Assembly: GCA_021018995.1 (NCBI GenBank)
Contig: CM037598.1
Span: 69,768,671 to 69,832,670, forward strand
Direction of reading: 5' to 3'
Length of the DNA: 64,000 nucleotides
Origin: Chloranthus sessilifolius
Lineage: Eukaryota; Streptophyta; Magnoliopsida; Chloranthales; Chloranthaceae
Below are positions 45,407-57,360 of the stretch, in pieces (position 1 is the stretch's first letter; each line of letters opens with the position of its first letter). Position numbers and translations under genes: made by a program. The notes beneath the pieces are model-generated. The model searched no databases and had not been told where the DNA came from. It worked only from the letters and a program-made list of their open reading frames with translations.

Positions 45407-46086
45407 ATTGGGTTTTTCAATGCTATTGGCGGCCTTTTATTTCTCACTGTGCCCCTCTCCGATGATGTGATAATCTTATGTCCAGATATAAATTTGAGTT
45501 TCTTATGCAATGTGGAAGGTATGGCTCCGACCTCGTGCAACCACGGGCGCCCCAATAAAAGATTAAATGAGGATTTGATGTCCATTACCTGAAATAGTAT
45601 GGAGAAGGTCATTGGCCCAATTAAAAGCTCAAGGTCAACTTCTCCCATTATCTCTCTTCGTGTGTTATCAAAACCTCGAGCACTGGTTCTTGTGGGTCTC
45701 AGCATGCACGGATCTACCCCAATCTTGGTGGCGATTCTTAATGGGCATATATTCAATGCAGACCCGTTATAGATTAGAACTAAGGGGATAGTCATATTTC
45801 TGAACTCAACGGTTATATTCAAAGATTTTGGGTGACTTTCTCCTTCCTCAGGTAAATCGACATCAGAAAATGAAATGGTATTTGGAGCCATCACTTGACC
45901 AATTATCTGCCCGACTTCATCCGGGCTAACTTGAAGTGATACATGTGTATTTTTTAACGCCCCCATTAATGCTTGGAAATGGAGTGGGGACGTCATCAAT
46001 AGATCCCATACAGTGATATGGGCAAGCATTCTTCTCAGCTGAGTCTCCAGTATATGTTCTCGACTCATCTTCTCGAAGGGGTTCAC
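45400..46086 (-). pseudogene. Element C polyprotein: aspartic protease region
   Basis: 228-residue minus-strand frame: FEKMSREHILETQLRRMLAH, the retropepsin-type core IPLVLIYNGSALNICPLRIA, and FNLLLGRPWLHEVGAIPST. It overlaps the G-patch frame slightly in another frame. Decayed. Confidence 0.83.
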
Positions 46087-49000
46087 CGCGTTGTCTTTCT
46101 TTCCTTCGGGTTGGGCCTATGCTACTGCTAGTGCTTCTAGCTGCTTTGATATCCTCCCTGACTTGGTAATAAAATCTACTACCCCTTCTCTGCTGCTGCT
46201 GCTGCTGTCGACATTGATATCTATTTGTTCGTAGCTTAGCGGGACCTGATGAGGATCATATGTGAGTCCCGAGAGCTGGAAAGTTATCACTGCCGGTTCT
46301 TAAGGTACTTGTACTGTCGACTCAGGAGGTGTGGGCAATACTTGATTCACCTCGATGGTAGCGGGTTGGGTGGAAAGATTGGGCCAAATGGGGGTGGTGA
46401 AGCTTGAGGGTGGTGGCATTGGAGGGAAGGAGGTAAAAGTAGGCCATTGATAACTGGTGGGTGCTGGCGGCAGATGGGGAGTCTGATGGGCCGTTAGGTA
46501 ATTGACCGGGGTGGTGGAGTTTGTCGGTGGTTGAACTAGAGGTGATTGGGTGGGCGCAGGCCATTAATAACTAATGGGTGCAAGTGTTGGATTGGGGGCC
46601 TAGTGGCTTAAAGGGTACTCGATGGGGGTTGTGGTGTATGGTGGTAGTTGAAATGGGGCGGGCGTAGGCCATTGATAATTGGCGGGTGTGGGTGCAGGAT
46701 TGGGGGCCTGAGGGCTTATAGGGTAATTGATGGGGGTTGTGGTGTATGGTTGGTATGCATTGATATTTACATAATTGACGGGTGTGGTGGATGGAACGTA
46801 TGCCCGGAGTTCCAAGGGTTCAAATTACGGGGTTGGGTTGGGGAAATATTCAGTCAAATTTAAGGGTTCAATTACCCCAACATTCCTTTCTTCATCATTC
46901 CTCGGAAATGGTGCCACATAATTCTCTCGATCACTAATATAATCGGATGGGTCAAATTCAAACTCCTCATCTTCTATCTTTTCGACGGTGGGTCTGGGAC
47001 CTGATCCTCTGGTGGGATGTCAGGGTAGTGGCACTTGATGAATATTAGCATGCTAAGAGGGTGCAGGGGGAATGATTTTTTCGACATCGATCAAATCCTG
47101 GATGGCGTGCTTCAATGGGAAGCAGCGATTAGTAGGGTGACCCAGACCCTGATGAAAATTACAGTAGGTATTTGGGTCATAGTTCCTTGGGATCGGGTGA
47201 GGAGGTTATGGTTGGCTGATAGCCACTAATCCCTCTTCTAGAAATAGGGGCAAAAGTACACTCAATGATTGCCCCAGAGGTGTGAAGACTCGGTCATAGC
47301 GGGCTCTCCTCCGTTTCGGGGTCATTTGCATTCCTTGCCCATTCCCCATTCTTTGCATCTGCTCAGGCCTAACGGATGCTGGTGGGGTAGCCTGAAATTG
47401 AAACGGGGTTGTATTGTTATTGGGCCGAGTATTGACTATGTTCTGGACATCGCCCCCTGTTCTCTTCTCGTTCCTTTGCTCTGAAAATCTTCTAACCCCA
47501 CTGGGTCCACTTGGCATATTCTTATTCAGGCGCCCCTCCCTGATGGCGTCCTCGCATCGGTTAGCATTTCTCACTAGATCAGCAAAGCTGGTCTGCTAGT
47601 GATATACCAAAAAGTCTGAAATCACTGGCAGAGTGTTCTTTGAAATCATCTCTATCTATTCATCAGCAGGTATTTTGTTCCTAACCTGAGCTACCAATGC
47701 TCTCCATCGCCCCAAGTAGTCGCTGAAGGTCTCGTTCTGGTTCTGCTTTAAACGGGCCAAGTCAGATTTATGCGGCTCAATGTCTATATTGTAGACATAC
47801 TATTCTTGAAAGAGGTGCATCAAGTCCCTCCACATTTTCATCATAGACGGTTCTAAAGATGTGAACCATCTCAAAGTCGGACCGGTCAGACTCTTTTGAA
47901 AGACTTTTATTAGTAGTCTTTCGTCCTCCCCGTATTGGCACATGGACCCATAGTAGGACTTCTGGTGTGCAATAGGATTACCAGTGCCATTATATTTATC
48001 GAAGGTTGGCATTTTAAATTTGGGGGGCAGGGGGACCTCAGCGAACAGACATAAGTCTGTGAAGTCCATGTCATGGATTTCAGCAACACCCATTTTCATC
48101 AGCTGCTTTTGTATTTAGTCTAACTATTCTTTCAGTTGTTCAGACTCTTTTGATACGGGGTCACTTTTTCAGCCGTCAGTTGGACTTCACTCTGGGCCAC
48201 CAGGGGGTGGGCAATTATGGGAGGAGGGTTAAGGCCGGTCAAAGCCCCAGCATAGGCCCTGCTATTCCTAATTTCATCCTCTTCATACTGCTGATCGGCA
48301 TAATTTACAGTAAGGGCGGGATTCTCCTGTTGTTGTTGCATGGGTTGGATGGGAATGACATGAGTGGGGGTTGGGTGAGCCTATTGGGGGTGAGGAAAGG
48401 TTTGTTGGGTGATGGGAATTTGGTTTTGAGGTGGGGCCTGATAGCGCCATTGGGTATGGGGGAAGGTTTGGAGATGGCCTTGGGGTGTGGGGCCATGGGA
48501 GAATTGGGTTTGAGGTATGGCATGGGTTTGACTCGGCTGTGAAGGTTGGGTTAAATGTTGGGGGTATTGTGGATGGTGTGAGTGTGGGGTTTGGGTTTGA
48601 GCCATGAACCCTTGGCCATTTTGGGCCACAAGCCATTGATAGGTTTGGGCCATGGACCCTTGGTGGGTGTGGGCCAGTGGGCCTAGGTAGGTTTGGACCA
48701 AGGGCCCTTGATGGGTCTGGGCCATGGGCCCTTGGTGGGTTTGGGCTATGGGCCCTAGGTGGGTCTAGCCCAATGGGCCTTGATGGGTCTAGCCCAACGG
48801 GTCTTGATGAGTCTGAGCCATGGGCCCTTGATGGGTCTGGCCCATTAGGCCTTGATGGGTCTGGGACATGGGCCCTTGATGGGTCTGTGCCATGGGCCCT
48901 TGGTGGGTCTGGCTCAATGTGCCTTGATGGGTCTGGGTCATGGGCCCTTGATAGGTCTGGCTGAGTGGGCCTTGATGGGTCTGAGCCATGGGCCCTTGGT

Positions 49001-49989
49001 GGGTCTGGGCCATGGGCCCTTAGTGGGTTTGGGCCATGGACCCTGGGTAGGTCTAGCTCAATGGGCCTTGATGGGTCTGAGCCATGGGCCCTTGGTGGGT
49101 CTGGCAATGGGCCCAGGGTAGGTTTGGGTGGTGGGGTATTAGGCCATGTGCCCCTGGGATATATGAGAAAAGGGGGTTTGGGCCAATGGGTCTTGGGGTA
49201 AGTGGGTAATGGGGGTTTGAGTGGTGTGGATTATGGGGGGTTGATGGGGATCATGGGGGAGTGAGGCATGGAGATTGGCTAGGGTATGGGATGGGTTCAT
49301 GGGGTGTAGAGGAGAGGGGGTGTTTTGAGAAGCCTTCCACATGGAATAGGCTTGGAACATCTCATGGTCATGGAGGAAGGGTTGGATGGAGATGGGGGAT
49401 TTAAGGGGTGATGGGGCATAGATGGGATGCAGGTGGTGGAAAAATTGGGCATGGCCCCGGTATAATCGGGCATGGCCACGGTAGGTGGGGGGGTATGGGG
49501 TGGATGAGGGGATGTATTGGGTATGTTTTGGGATGATGGGGGACATGATAAGGAGAGATGAGGAAAGTTAGGCATGGCCCCGATAAAAATGGGCATGACT
49601 AGCATGGATGGGGGATTTTGCGGGGGGACGGATAGGGCGGAAGTGGTGTATGTGAATGTGGGTGGATCGGGTCTATAGGGGGATGATGGGAATTGGGGCA
49701 TGGATGTGGATTGGGAAAATGGGTTTGGGTTTTGTATGAATGTGGATGGGAGATGAGTTGGACTTGGCATGGGCATGGGTTGGGCAAAAGATGGAGAATG
49801 GGGGGTTGGATTTTGGATATTTTGGGGGGTAGTGGATGGGAAATTGGGGGCACCAAATGGGCCGGTAACGGTAAAGGGGGGTTGGGTGAGGGGGATGGCG
49901 GAAAAGACTTCTCCCGAATGGGAGTGGGTTGGAGAATGTGGTGGGGATGAGTCGGGATCGGCGTAAGCCAGGTCCATTATCCACGACAT
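46087..49989 (-). pseudogene. Element C gag
   Basis: Minus strand, start near 49989 (MSWIMDLAYADPDSSPPHSP). Order: a Pro-rich N-terminal half with FTVTGPFGAPNFPST; 8-residue AQTHQGPM-type repeats (48600-49110); the gag core at 47800-48099 (KFKMPTFDKYNGTGNPIAHQ, GEDERLLIKVFQKSLTGPTL, RWFTSLEPSMMKMWRDL), matching the retrotransposon gag family; a basic linker (47206-47574); a zinc-knuckle-like CNFHQGLGHPTNRC-type segment near 47130; an acidic EDEEFEFDPSDYI block; and a Pro/Ala/Thr-rich tail. Family role: particle shell and RNA binding. Decayed. Confidence 0.87.
48600..49110 (-). repeat. 24-bp tandem repeats in element C gag
   Basis: About 21 copies of a 24-bp unit (plus strand GGGCCCTTGATGGGTCTGGC + CCAT), coding for the octapeptide AQTHQGPM in the gag frame and open in other frames too. 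Elements A and B have different repeat lengths or counts at this place. Confidence 0.85.
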
Positions 49990-51464
49990 GTCTCGGTAGC
50001 GGGTCAGGTAAGGGTGCCTTGGATAAGGCCCAAAAATCCTCGTCCTTCCCCTATGGGTCGGCGGAGGGCAAGATGATGCCGTTGTGCCGGCACCACAAAC
50101 TATATATATTTTTTGGGTTTTGAGTATATATATTTTTTTGAATTTTATGAAAAAGTTTTAAAAAATAAAAGTTTCGAGGCCTTGGATTTCCCTTCTCGGG
50201 TGGTTCTCTTACCTTAATTCGAGACTCGCAGTGACGATTTCGATGCACTTTGGAAGAATCGAAGGAAAACCTTCGATCTATTGAAGGCACAGAAATCGAG
50301 GCAAACAACCCGATCCCCCGGAATGAGCCAAAAAGAAGTTGCCCTCTTTTGACTGGCGGGGGCATATTGGGTGTCAGAGATGGCAGGGCCTAAACAAGGT
50401 ACTAAGTACACTGATCGGGGGCCTCGGGTGGTGAAGAAGGCCACAGATTCGGGCTGGATTGGTGTAAAACAAACCTAGCGCAACTAATACATGTGCCCAA
50501 GTTGCAGGGGACCCTTTTTACACTGGCGCAACTATTAGTTGCGCCAAGGTAAAATTTGGGATTTTAAAGCTGGCGCAACTATTAGTTGCGCCAGTTATAA
50601 ATTCCAGTGTTTTTACACTGGCGCAACTAATACTTGCGCCAGGCAAAAATTGGTCCTCCAGAACAGATGATAGCAGCCGCTAATGCCTGAAATGAGTCTC
50701 TTTTTTGGTTTTTTGTGGAAGCTAGGCTTCCGGGAACTGAGCTATTTTTTGGTGATCGATTCTCTCCTCACCGCACCTAAAGGGCTTGAGTCCAGTATAA
50801 CTCGCTAGCGTGCTCCCTAAGGGTTCTAAGCTTTGAAATAGGAACCCACCCGATATACCTCCGGCGCGAGCGCCTTCTCAGATACTAGGTGGGCTGGGAC
50901 TTTTCTGGATCATCACCACTAGGGGCTGCCGCCATACTAAGACCCGGGGGTTTGTATGTTTGCCTAATCCCAACCCTTTTTAAAATCTACCCCGTAAAAA
51001 CAGATTAATTAATCTCCCTAACTTAGTTCAATTTAAATTTTTTCAGAGCTTTTCTCTATTTTTGGAAGTTTTCTTTAGTTCAAAGACCGGGGGTGATTAT
51101 CTCGTGCCGCCACTACGGGTCAGCGTCCACTGATGGAATATGAGCGCACAAGTAGGCCCGCCAATCGGCTTAGGCACTTTAAATGACGAAAATTTAAAGG
51201 AATTGAAAGACAAAGCTCAAGTAGGCCCGCCAATCGGCTAAGGCACTAAAATAACGGAAAAGTAAGGAATTTTAAAAGACAATGCGCATGTAGGTTCGCC
51301 AATAGGCTAAGGCTCGTAAATGACGAAAAAGTAGGGGTACGTAAAACGACTTAATCGGAGGGGTGAGTAAAAAAACCATAAAAATAAACTAAAAAAATAG
51401 TAATAACATGTTAGTAAAAATAAAAAATAACAAGGCCGATTGTGCAACCGTGGGAATCGCCACC
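49990..51464 (-). other. Element C leader
   Basis: No gene. Two perfect 21-nt palindromes at 50525-50545 and 50572-50592 with further half-conserved ones nearby (50470-50640). Three ~75-bp repeats at 51143-51325 on the AGTAGGCCCGCCAATCGGCT theme. Confidence 0.75.
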
Positions 51465-53067
51465 TGTGCAACCGTGGGAATCGAGACGATCCCGTCGTGA
51501 CGATGCGCTCTCTAACAAAAAATATAGAGTCGCCACCCGGAGCTTTCGGTGTCCCGGGATACCTAGTTCATTTTTATGAGCATCGAAGTGCTAAAAATAT
51601 GACTTTGAATCCAGTCCACACCAAAGGCTCCTGGGTAGGGGCTTCGGTTATCGATCGGGAAGGTGTTAGGCACCCAATCAACCCGCTTAACGCAGTCTCT
51701 ACTAATGATCAAAAATAAAATGAAGTAAAAGAAAAGAAAATGGTTCCCTCTTGCCCAAGTGGGCCTCCAATCCTATTTGTGCCCCTCCGTTCCTACCGAA
51801 AATTCAGCAGCATAACGGTACAAAATGAGAGGGTAGAGAGAGCAAAAGGAGATAGGAGAAGAAAGGAGAGAGTCGGAGCCCTCGGGCCCTTGTAGAACCG
51901 TAGGAGAGCCTTGCGTAGCTTGCTTTGATGAGCTCTTGAAGGCTTTGCATGGTAGATAGTGGGGTTCTAGCTCTTAAGGCTTGCTAACTAAGAGGTAGAG
52001 AGGGAAGGTGAATGGGTATCATATACCTAAACTAAGGGATCTAAGGTGAAAAATATCACTCAAAGGAGGTTTTGAAATTCTGGAATTTGTATGGGAAGTG
52101 TGCACCAAAGGGAGAAAGATCTTCTCACTTTAAGCTCTTTCTCTCTTAGGCCAAAATTCTCAACCCTTAAGCAAGAGGGGTGGCTCTCTATTTATAGGAA
52201 ATGGGTGAATTAGTGAGGGGTTAAAGTCCTAATTGGATTAGCAATTAGGTAATGGGCAATCTAAGGTTTCCTATGGTTTTTGGAGCCTTAAAATGTGTGG
52301 GAAGGTCCTCCAATGGTGGATGATAGGGTGAGGCCTTAAGCCACTTAAAGGGGTGCAAATAGGCTTCAAAAGGGTGCAACTGAACTAGCTAAACACGCCC
52401 CAAAGGTCGAGGTGGTCAACAAGTCAAACCCCAGTCATCAATTTTGGGGTAAAAATCAACAATTACTGGTCATATGCCTGGAAGTACTATTAGTTGCGTC
52501 AGGCAAATGTACAGTAAAACAGTAATGTACAGTGCCTGGAAGTCAGCTCACGAGGATGGGGCCCACTTTTGAATCTCGCAGAACTATTAGTTGCGCTAGG
52601 CTTAAAATAGGGGAAAATTTGCCTAGCGCAACTATTAGTTGCGCCAGGCAAAGTTTAATACTGGCGCAACCATTAGTTGCGCCAAGTCCCTAAGGGGCCC
52701 ACATGACTTTACATTCATGCCCTCCGGGCTCGGTTTGCCATATCTTTTGATGTATACCTCCGATTGGGACAATTCTTGGACCGTCGGAAAGCTGACGATG
52801 TCTACTCCTCAATGGTATGAGACTCGATCATAGTAGAGGGCCGTAGCCAATTCCAATGTACTACTCTTCATCCATAGCCTGGTAAGGTTAGGTTCATGGT
52901 TCAAAATGGGTTCTAAGGGTCGGAATTGGTTTCTAAAGGTTCGGGATAGGTTTCTAAGAGATCTAGGGTGATTCCTAGGGGTTCCATACATGCCATCAAA
53001 AGCTCAGAATTGCACCTCTCTCAAAAGGTGTTTCGATCGGACGTTAGGCTAAATTTGGGTGTCTACA
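51465..53067 (-). repeat. Element C 5' LTR (right)
   Basis: 1603 bp, TGTGCAACCGTGG ... GGGTGTCTACA, followed by gtata (53068-53072). TATA box at about 52186-52199. Palindromes at about 52627-52684. It groups with the right LTR of B by the CCTGGTAAGGTTAGGTTCA block. Confidence 0.9.
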
Positions 53068-53272
53068 GTATACTTGCTTTAATTAGAATCGTAGTAAAAT
53101 TAGTATATTAACTCTGCTTAGAATTTCAGTATAATTAGCATGCTTAATTTGATTAGAGTTTCACTCGAATTGATATATTTGCATTTCTAGTATAATTAGG
53201 AGACTAATATTAATTAGACTTCTAATAACATTAGGAAACTAAATTAATTAGACTTTTAACAAGAGTAAAACA
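53068..53272. repeat. Copied target duplication (gtata) and minisatellite between C and the MULE
   Basis: Near-identical to 33129-33334, as expected for the duplicate unit. Confidence 0.8.
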
Positions 53273-53281
53273 TTAAATTAA
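53273..53281. repeat. MULE target-site duplication, left
   Basis: ttaaattaa, matching 63072-63080 exactly. Nine bp is the standard Mutator duplication length. Confidence 0.88.
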
Positions 53282-53410
53282 GGGAAATTTACATTTTCGG
53301 CCCTATAATTTTGCTTATTTGCAAAAATAGCCCTATAGTTTCATTTCTTGCAGAATAGGCCTGCTCCAAGCCAAGTCGTTTCCACGTCACCGCCCACTTG
53401 CCTAGTCAGC
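53282..53410 (+). repeat. MULE terminal inverted repeat, left
   Basis: Begins GGGAAATTTACATTTTCGGC and ends near CTTGCCTAGTCA; pairs with 62943-63071. Confidence 0.9.
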
Positions 53411-53616
53411 ATGGATTCCAAGCGTCGCCACAGTAGGGAAGCGTCGCGCTACAGCGCCGCCAGGTCAACAGCGCCGATATTTAAAAAAACAAGAAATTAT
53501 TTAAACAGCAGAATGACTTTTAACTTTCCACTTTTCACTTTTACCCTCCAGAAGAGAACATGGCGATTATTTCTTTCAAGGTAAAATTTTTTTTTTCCAG
53601 GTTTATTTTTAGGCGT

Positions 53617-53823
53617 TCCGCTATCCTGGAGTAGCGTACTGCTATCCTGGGATAACGGTCCGCTATCCTGTGATAGCAGTACGCTACTCCAGGATAGCGG
53701 TCCTCTATCCCGAGATAGCGATCCGCTACTCCAAGATAGCGTACCACTATCCCAGGATAGCAGTACGCTATCCCAGGGTAGCGGTACGCTATCCCTGGAT
53801 AGCGGTATAGCGGTACGCTATAA
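53617..53823. repeat. Subterminal palindrome array, left
   Basis: About ten ~20-bp units alternating ATAGCGGTCCGCTATCC-like palindromes and CC(T/C)(G/A)GGATAGC linkers. It begins ~335 bp inside the left end and lies just before the first protease coding block, within a probable 5' UTR or first intron (donor-like AAG/GTAAAA near 53580, acceptor-like TATACAG near 53880). Confidence 0.88.
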
Positions 53824-55347
53824 GCTTTTTTTTTTTTTTTTAATTAATAACTAAATGATGTTTATATATGTTCTATACAGTTCCTTTCACACATACTAGG
53901 ATGTCGAAGTCGAAGCCGTTAAAGCCCTTTAGAAAGTGTACAGGTATTAGTGTTAGAAAATTTTACATGCATTGCAACGAAGAGAGGAAGAGGATACTGG
54001 ATGGATCAATTTTTGGTCATCTGTTTAGGATGTCTAAAAAATTAATCTTTATTGAAGACTTAATTGAGGCAATTTTAAGCATTTGGGTGAAAGATAACAT
54101 GTTTAAGGTGAAGAACACCAAGTTAGTTTTGCAAGAGGCCGATATATCACTGATTTTAGGATTAAATATGTTGGAAAATTTTGAAGAAAATGAGTCTGAG
54201 CAAAGGATTATAAGAGAAGAGGAAACCATTTAGTACAAATTCTTTAGGGAACAATCAACTAGAAGATCTTGTATTGAAGAAGTCATAGATAGTGCCCATC
54301 TTTCCGAAGATGAATTTTTGAAATTATCGTTGTTGTTTCTTGTATGGTCTTTTCTACTTCCAGACATATATCAAGAAGTTGATAGTAAATATTTAAAGTT
54401 AGTTGATAACTTAGAATGTTTCAACCAATATCCGTGGGGGATTGAAGTTTACAATAATTTAGTTGATTGCATAAAAAAAGTGATTGGGAGAAGAGAATCG
54501 GTAAAAGTCTCGAAAAAATGACAATACAACATATATGGTTGCACTATAGCGTTACAGATATGGGCGTTGGAGCACTTTCCTGGAATCAACACTCCTCGTA
54601 CACAAATGAAAAATCCATTTTCGAGGCTAGTGAAATGGGAAGCTCTAAAAGTCAGCCGTACTCCAAATTATTATGGAGAAAAAATTCTTACGTCTTCGGT
54701 AATTGTCGAATTTGATTATGAGAAGCACGAACTACAATATCTATCAGTTCGACAATTCTTCAGTTATAGGGAGAGAGAAAGGGAACAGTTAGTTGAAGAA
54801 CTGAGAAAAAAAGGGATTACCCTATTGAAAAAAGGGAATACCCAACAAACGAAAAAGAGATAAGTGAAGAATATGATGAAGATAATGATGACGACGATGA
54901 ATCTAACAGTGATGATAATAACAAATACGAATTTGTATTACGTCATCAAAAAGAATTAAAGGGGAAGCCAACAATTAGAGAACAACCGGCTAGACATCCC
55001 GAGCTCCTAAATGAAGTTAAGGAGCTTAAAAAAGAATGTTCGTCCCTACGCAATGTTGTTAAAGAAATGAAGGACAATTTCAAACGTGCTTTCACTCAGT
55101 TAAAAGGGCAGGCATTCACAATTGAGCAGCAGGGAAGGGAGAACAAGAGTTTAAAAGAGGAAGTAGTGTCTTTAAAGGAAGAGTTGGAAAATTTAAAGAG
55201 TGAAAATATTATAATTAGGAACGAACTTGCAAAGGTTAAATCTCATTTGACAAAGGTATAAAACTAGTCTCATTTGTTATATTTATAATTATTTTTTAAT
55301 TTTATTTTGTTTAAATTTATTTATTATTATTATTTAATAATTTTATA

Positions 55348-55397
55348 GCGGACCGCTATCCCGAGATAGCGGACCACTATCCCGCTATCCTGACTCA
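55348..55397. repeat. Palindromes inside a MULE intron (copy 2)
   Basis: GCGGACCGCTATCCCGAGAT type, about two units, within the intron 55258-55444. Confidence 0.8.
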
Positions 55398-56518
55398 TTT
55401 TTTTGAAATTTCTTGTTTAACTTCTTTTTTTTAACCTTATATAGGATGAAATTCTCTCTACAATACTATTTGAAACCTTTGTTACTGCTAAATCTCCAAA
55501 TTTAACTAGCCCTCAAATTTCATCACTTCTAAACCCCCTTCTCCTCATCACCCTACCCCAATCACTCAAACTTCTGAACCCCCTTCTCCTCATCACCCTG
55601 CCCCAATCACTCATCACCACCCTGCCCAAATCACTCAAACTTTTAAACCCCAACCGCCGGTTGAAGATATAGATAAAGGGGTTGATCCGTCAGTAACTCA
55701 GCCAACTGTTGAGTCGCAACCAGCGTCTTTTAAACCCTTATTAGTGAAGATTCCTACTTTTACTAAGGGCACGTTATACAAGCTTCGAAATCGAACCAAA
55801 AGAAAGTCGCCAACGAAAAAAATCACTACAAATAAAAGAAAAAAAGTGGAAAAAAAAGAAGAAGAGGTTCCAGAGTTAATGGAACAGAAATTTATGAGGA
55901 GCTTATGGAATCGGCCCGCGGAAGAAGATTTAGTGATCATTAATACTATCTACGGTCTAGACGTCACCATTGGGCATTTAAAGTTTTTGAAGGGAAAATC
56001 ATGGCTCGATAACGAAGTTATAGATTTGTATTTGAAAGTTTTAGACAGTAGAAATGATAATATGTTCGTGGAAATGGCGGAGAAGAGCTGGTTTGCATCG
56101 GCCTCTGCATTGGTATCGTTTTTTTTTTTTTTATTTGATTTTATGCTTTAATTTATTTATCTGCCTTTATTTATATCATTAATAGATTCAAATAATGAGT
56201 TATTTTAATATTAAATTTTCAGACCTTGATTATAGCGGACCATGTAAAGTTTCAAAAATTCGTTCGTGATAAAAATTTAGAGCCACTGAATGAAAAAGGT
56301 AGATGGGAGGCCTATTGCGACAGGTGACAGATTCGCCACCAGGCCAAGCCACTTGAGCCACTCCTTCTAAGTACATCACGCGCTATTAATGCTATCGATT
56401 GTGGGACGGTAAGTTATTTTTTGATAGCAATCACACTTTTAAAGTTTATTAATTAACGCATTACTAATTTGATTTACGATTGCACGCGGATATATTTTCC
56501 AATGCATAGCCAGAGACA

Positions 56519-56523
56519 CCATC
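56519..56523. repeat. Target-site duplication, left of solo LTR
   Basis: ccatc, repeated at 59215-59219. The empty site in copy 1 (36513-36545 region) has ccatc once. Confidence 0.88.
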
Positions 56524-57360
56524 TGTAATAACCCAGATTTTTGAATTTTATTTAATGGTATTAGATGATGTACCACACAATGCGTGGTGCTAACGCTCCA
56601 CACCGGAATATACCCACTTTAGAAATAGTCTAATTTTATATATATATCAATATTAGACTCATTGCGGAGTACTTGTCGATACGATTCCAACGATATATAA
56701 TTTGTCGATTTTCGATAAGAATATAAAAAGTTATGCCCGTTTGAAGAGTGAAGCGGGTTAAAGGGCACAATTGTAAATTCGGGAGAGAATCACCATTTAC
56801 CTTGGTGCTTACACAAAGTGCTGGAGCAAAACCTCTTCTCAAGCTTTTCAAGTCACGTATGAATTCTACTTTTATTAAATTTTATACGGAAAATCTTAAT
56901 TAGAGTTAACTTTACAGTAATTAGATATATATTTACTTCTCTCCTTATCTTTCTTTATTCCCTCTTCTCTGCAAAAGCTCCATCTTTCATAATTCCTCGT
57001 CGGATCTCTATCGATTTTCGATCTTATCAGAGAATCTTACACCATCAAAGTTTCTCATCGCTGCGACCAATTTATCGTAAGAAAGGAATTCTCGCGAAAA
57101 GACTCGGGCATATCGTCTCTCGAATCCGATCTCCATCAACCCAAATCATCGTAGGATTCGAATCACGCTTCAACAGGTGGGTGCCTCTAAATCCATCTTA
57201 AATTATTCAGTTATTTCTTAAAAAGAAAACCCTAATTTTTCCTTAAGTTTTGATAAATTTCGGGTCTTAAAAACTTAGAAATTAGGCCCAAAATCGATAG
57301 GATCGTTTTTCCCAGATTTTCGTGAAATTCGGCCAAACTCTTCAACAGACACAACCTCGG

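Larger units (their letters stand above)
37346..53067 (-). mobile_element. Element C: duplicate copy of element B (Tat lineage)
   Basis: Minus-strand Tat element with all the parts of B in the same order. It begins inside an LTR at the duplication junction, not at an LTR end, and has no target duplication on the left; the gtata on its right is a copy of that of B. So it arose by duplication and not by insertion. Its gag is the most complete of the three, with a recognisable core and long tandem repeats. Decayed, with many breaks. Confidence 0.9.

Noticed and set aside
48283-49107. 274-residue frame rich in PDPSRAHG repeats
   Set aside because: It is an alternative minus-strand frame of the 24-bp repeat. 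The AQTHQGPM frame matches the gag of element B and its flanking gag blocks.
37346-53067. Element C as an independent Tat insertion
   Set aside because: It begins inside an LTR exactly where the MULE copy stops, has no left target duplication, and its right flank repeats that of B for several kb. Duplication explains all of this.
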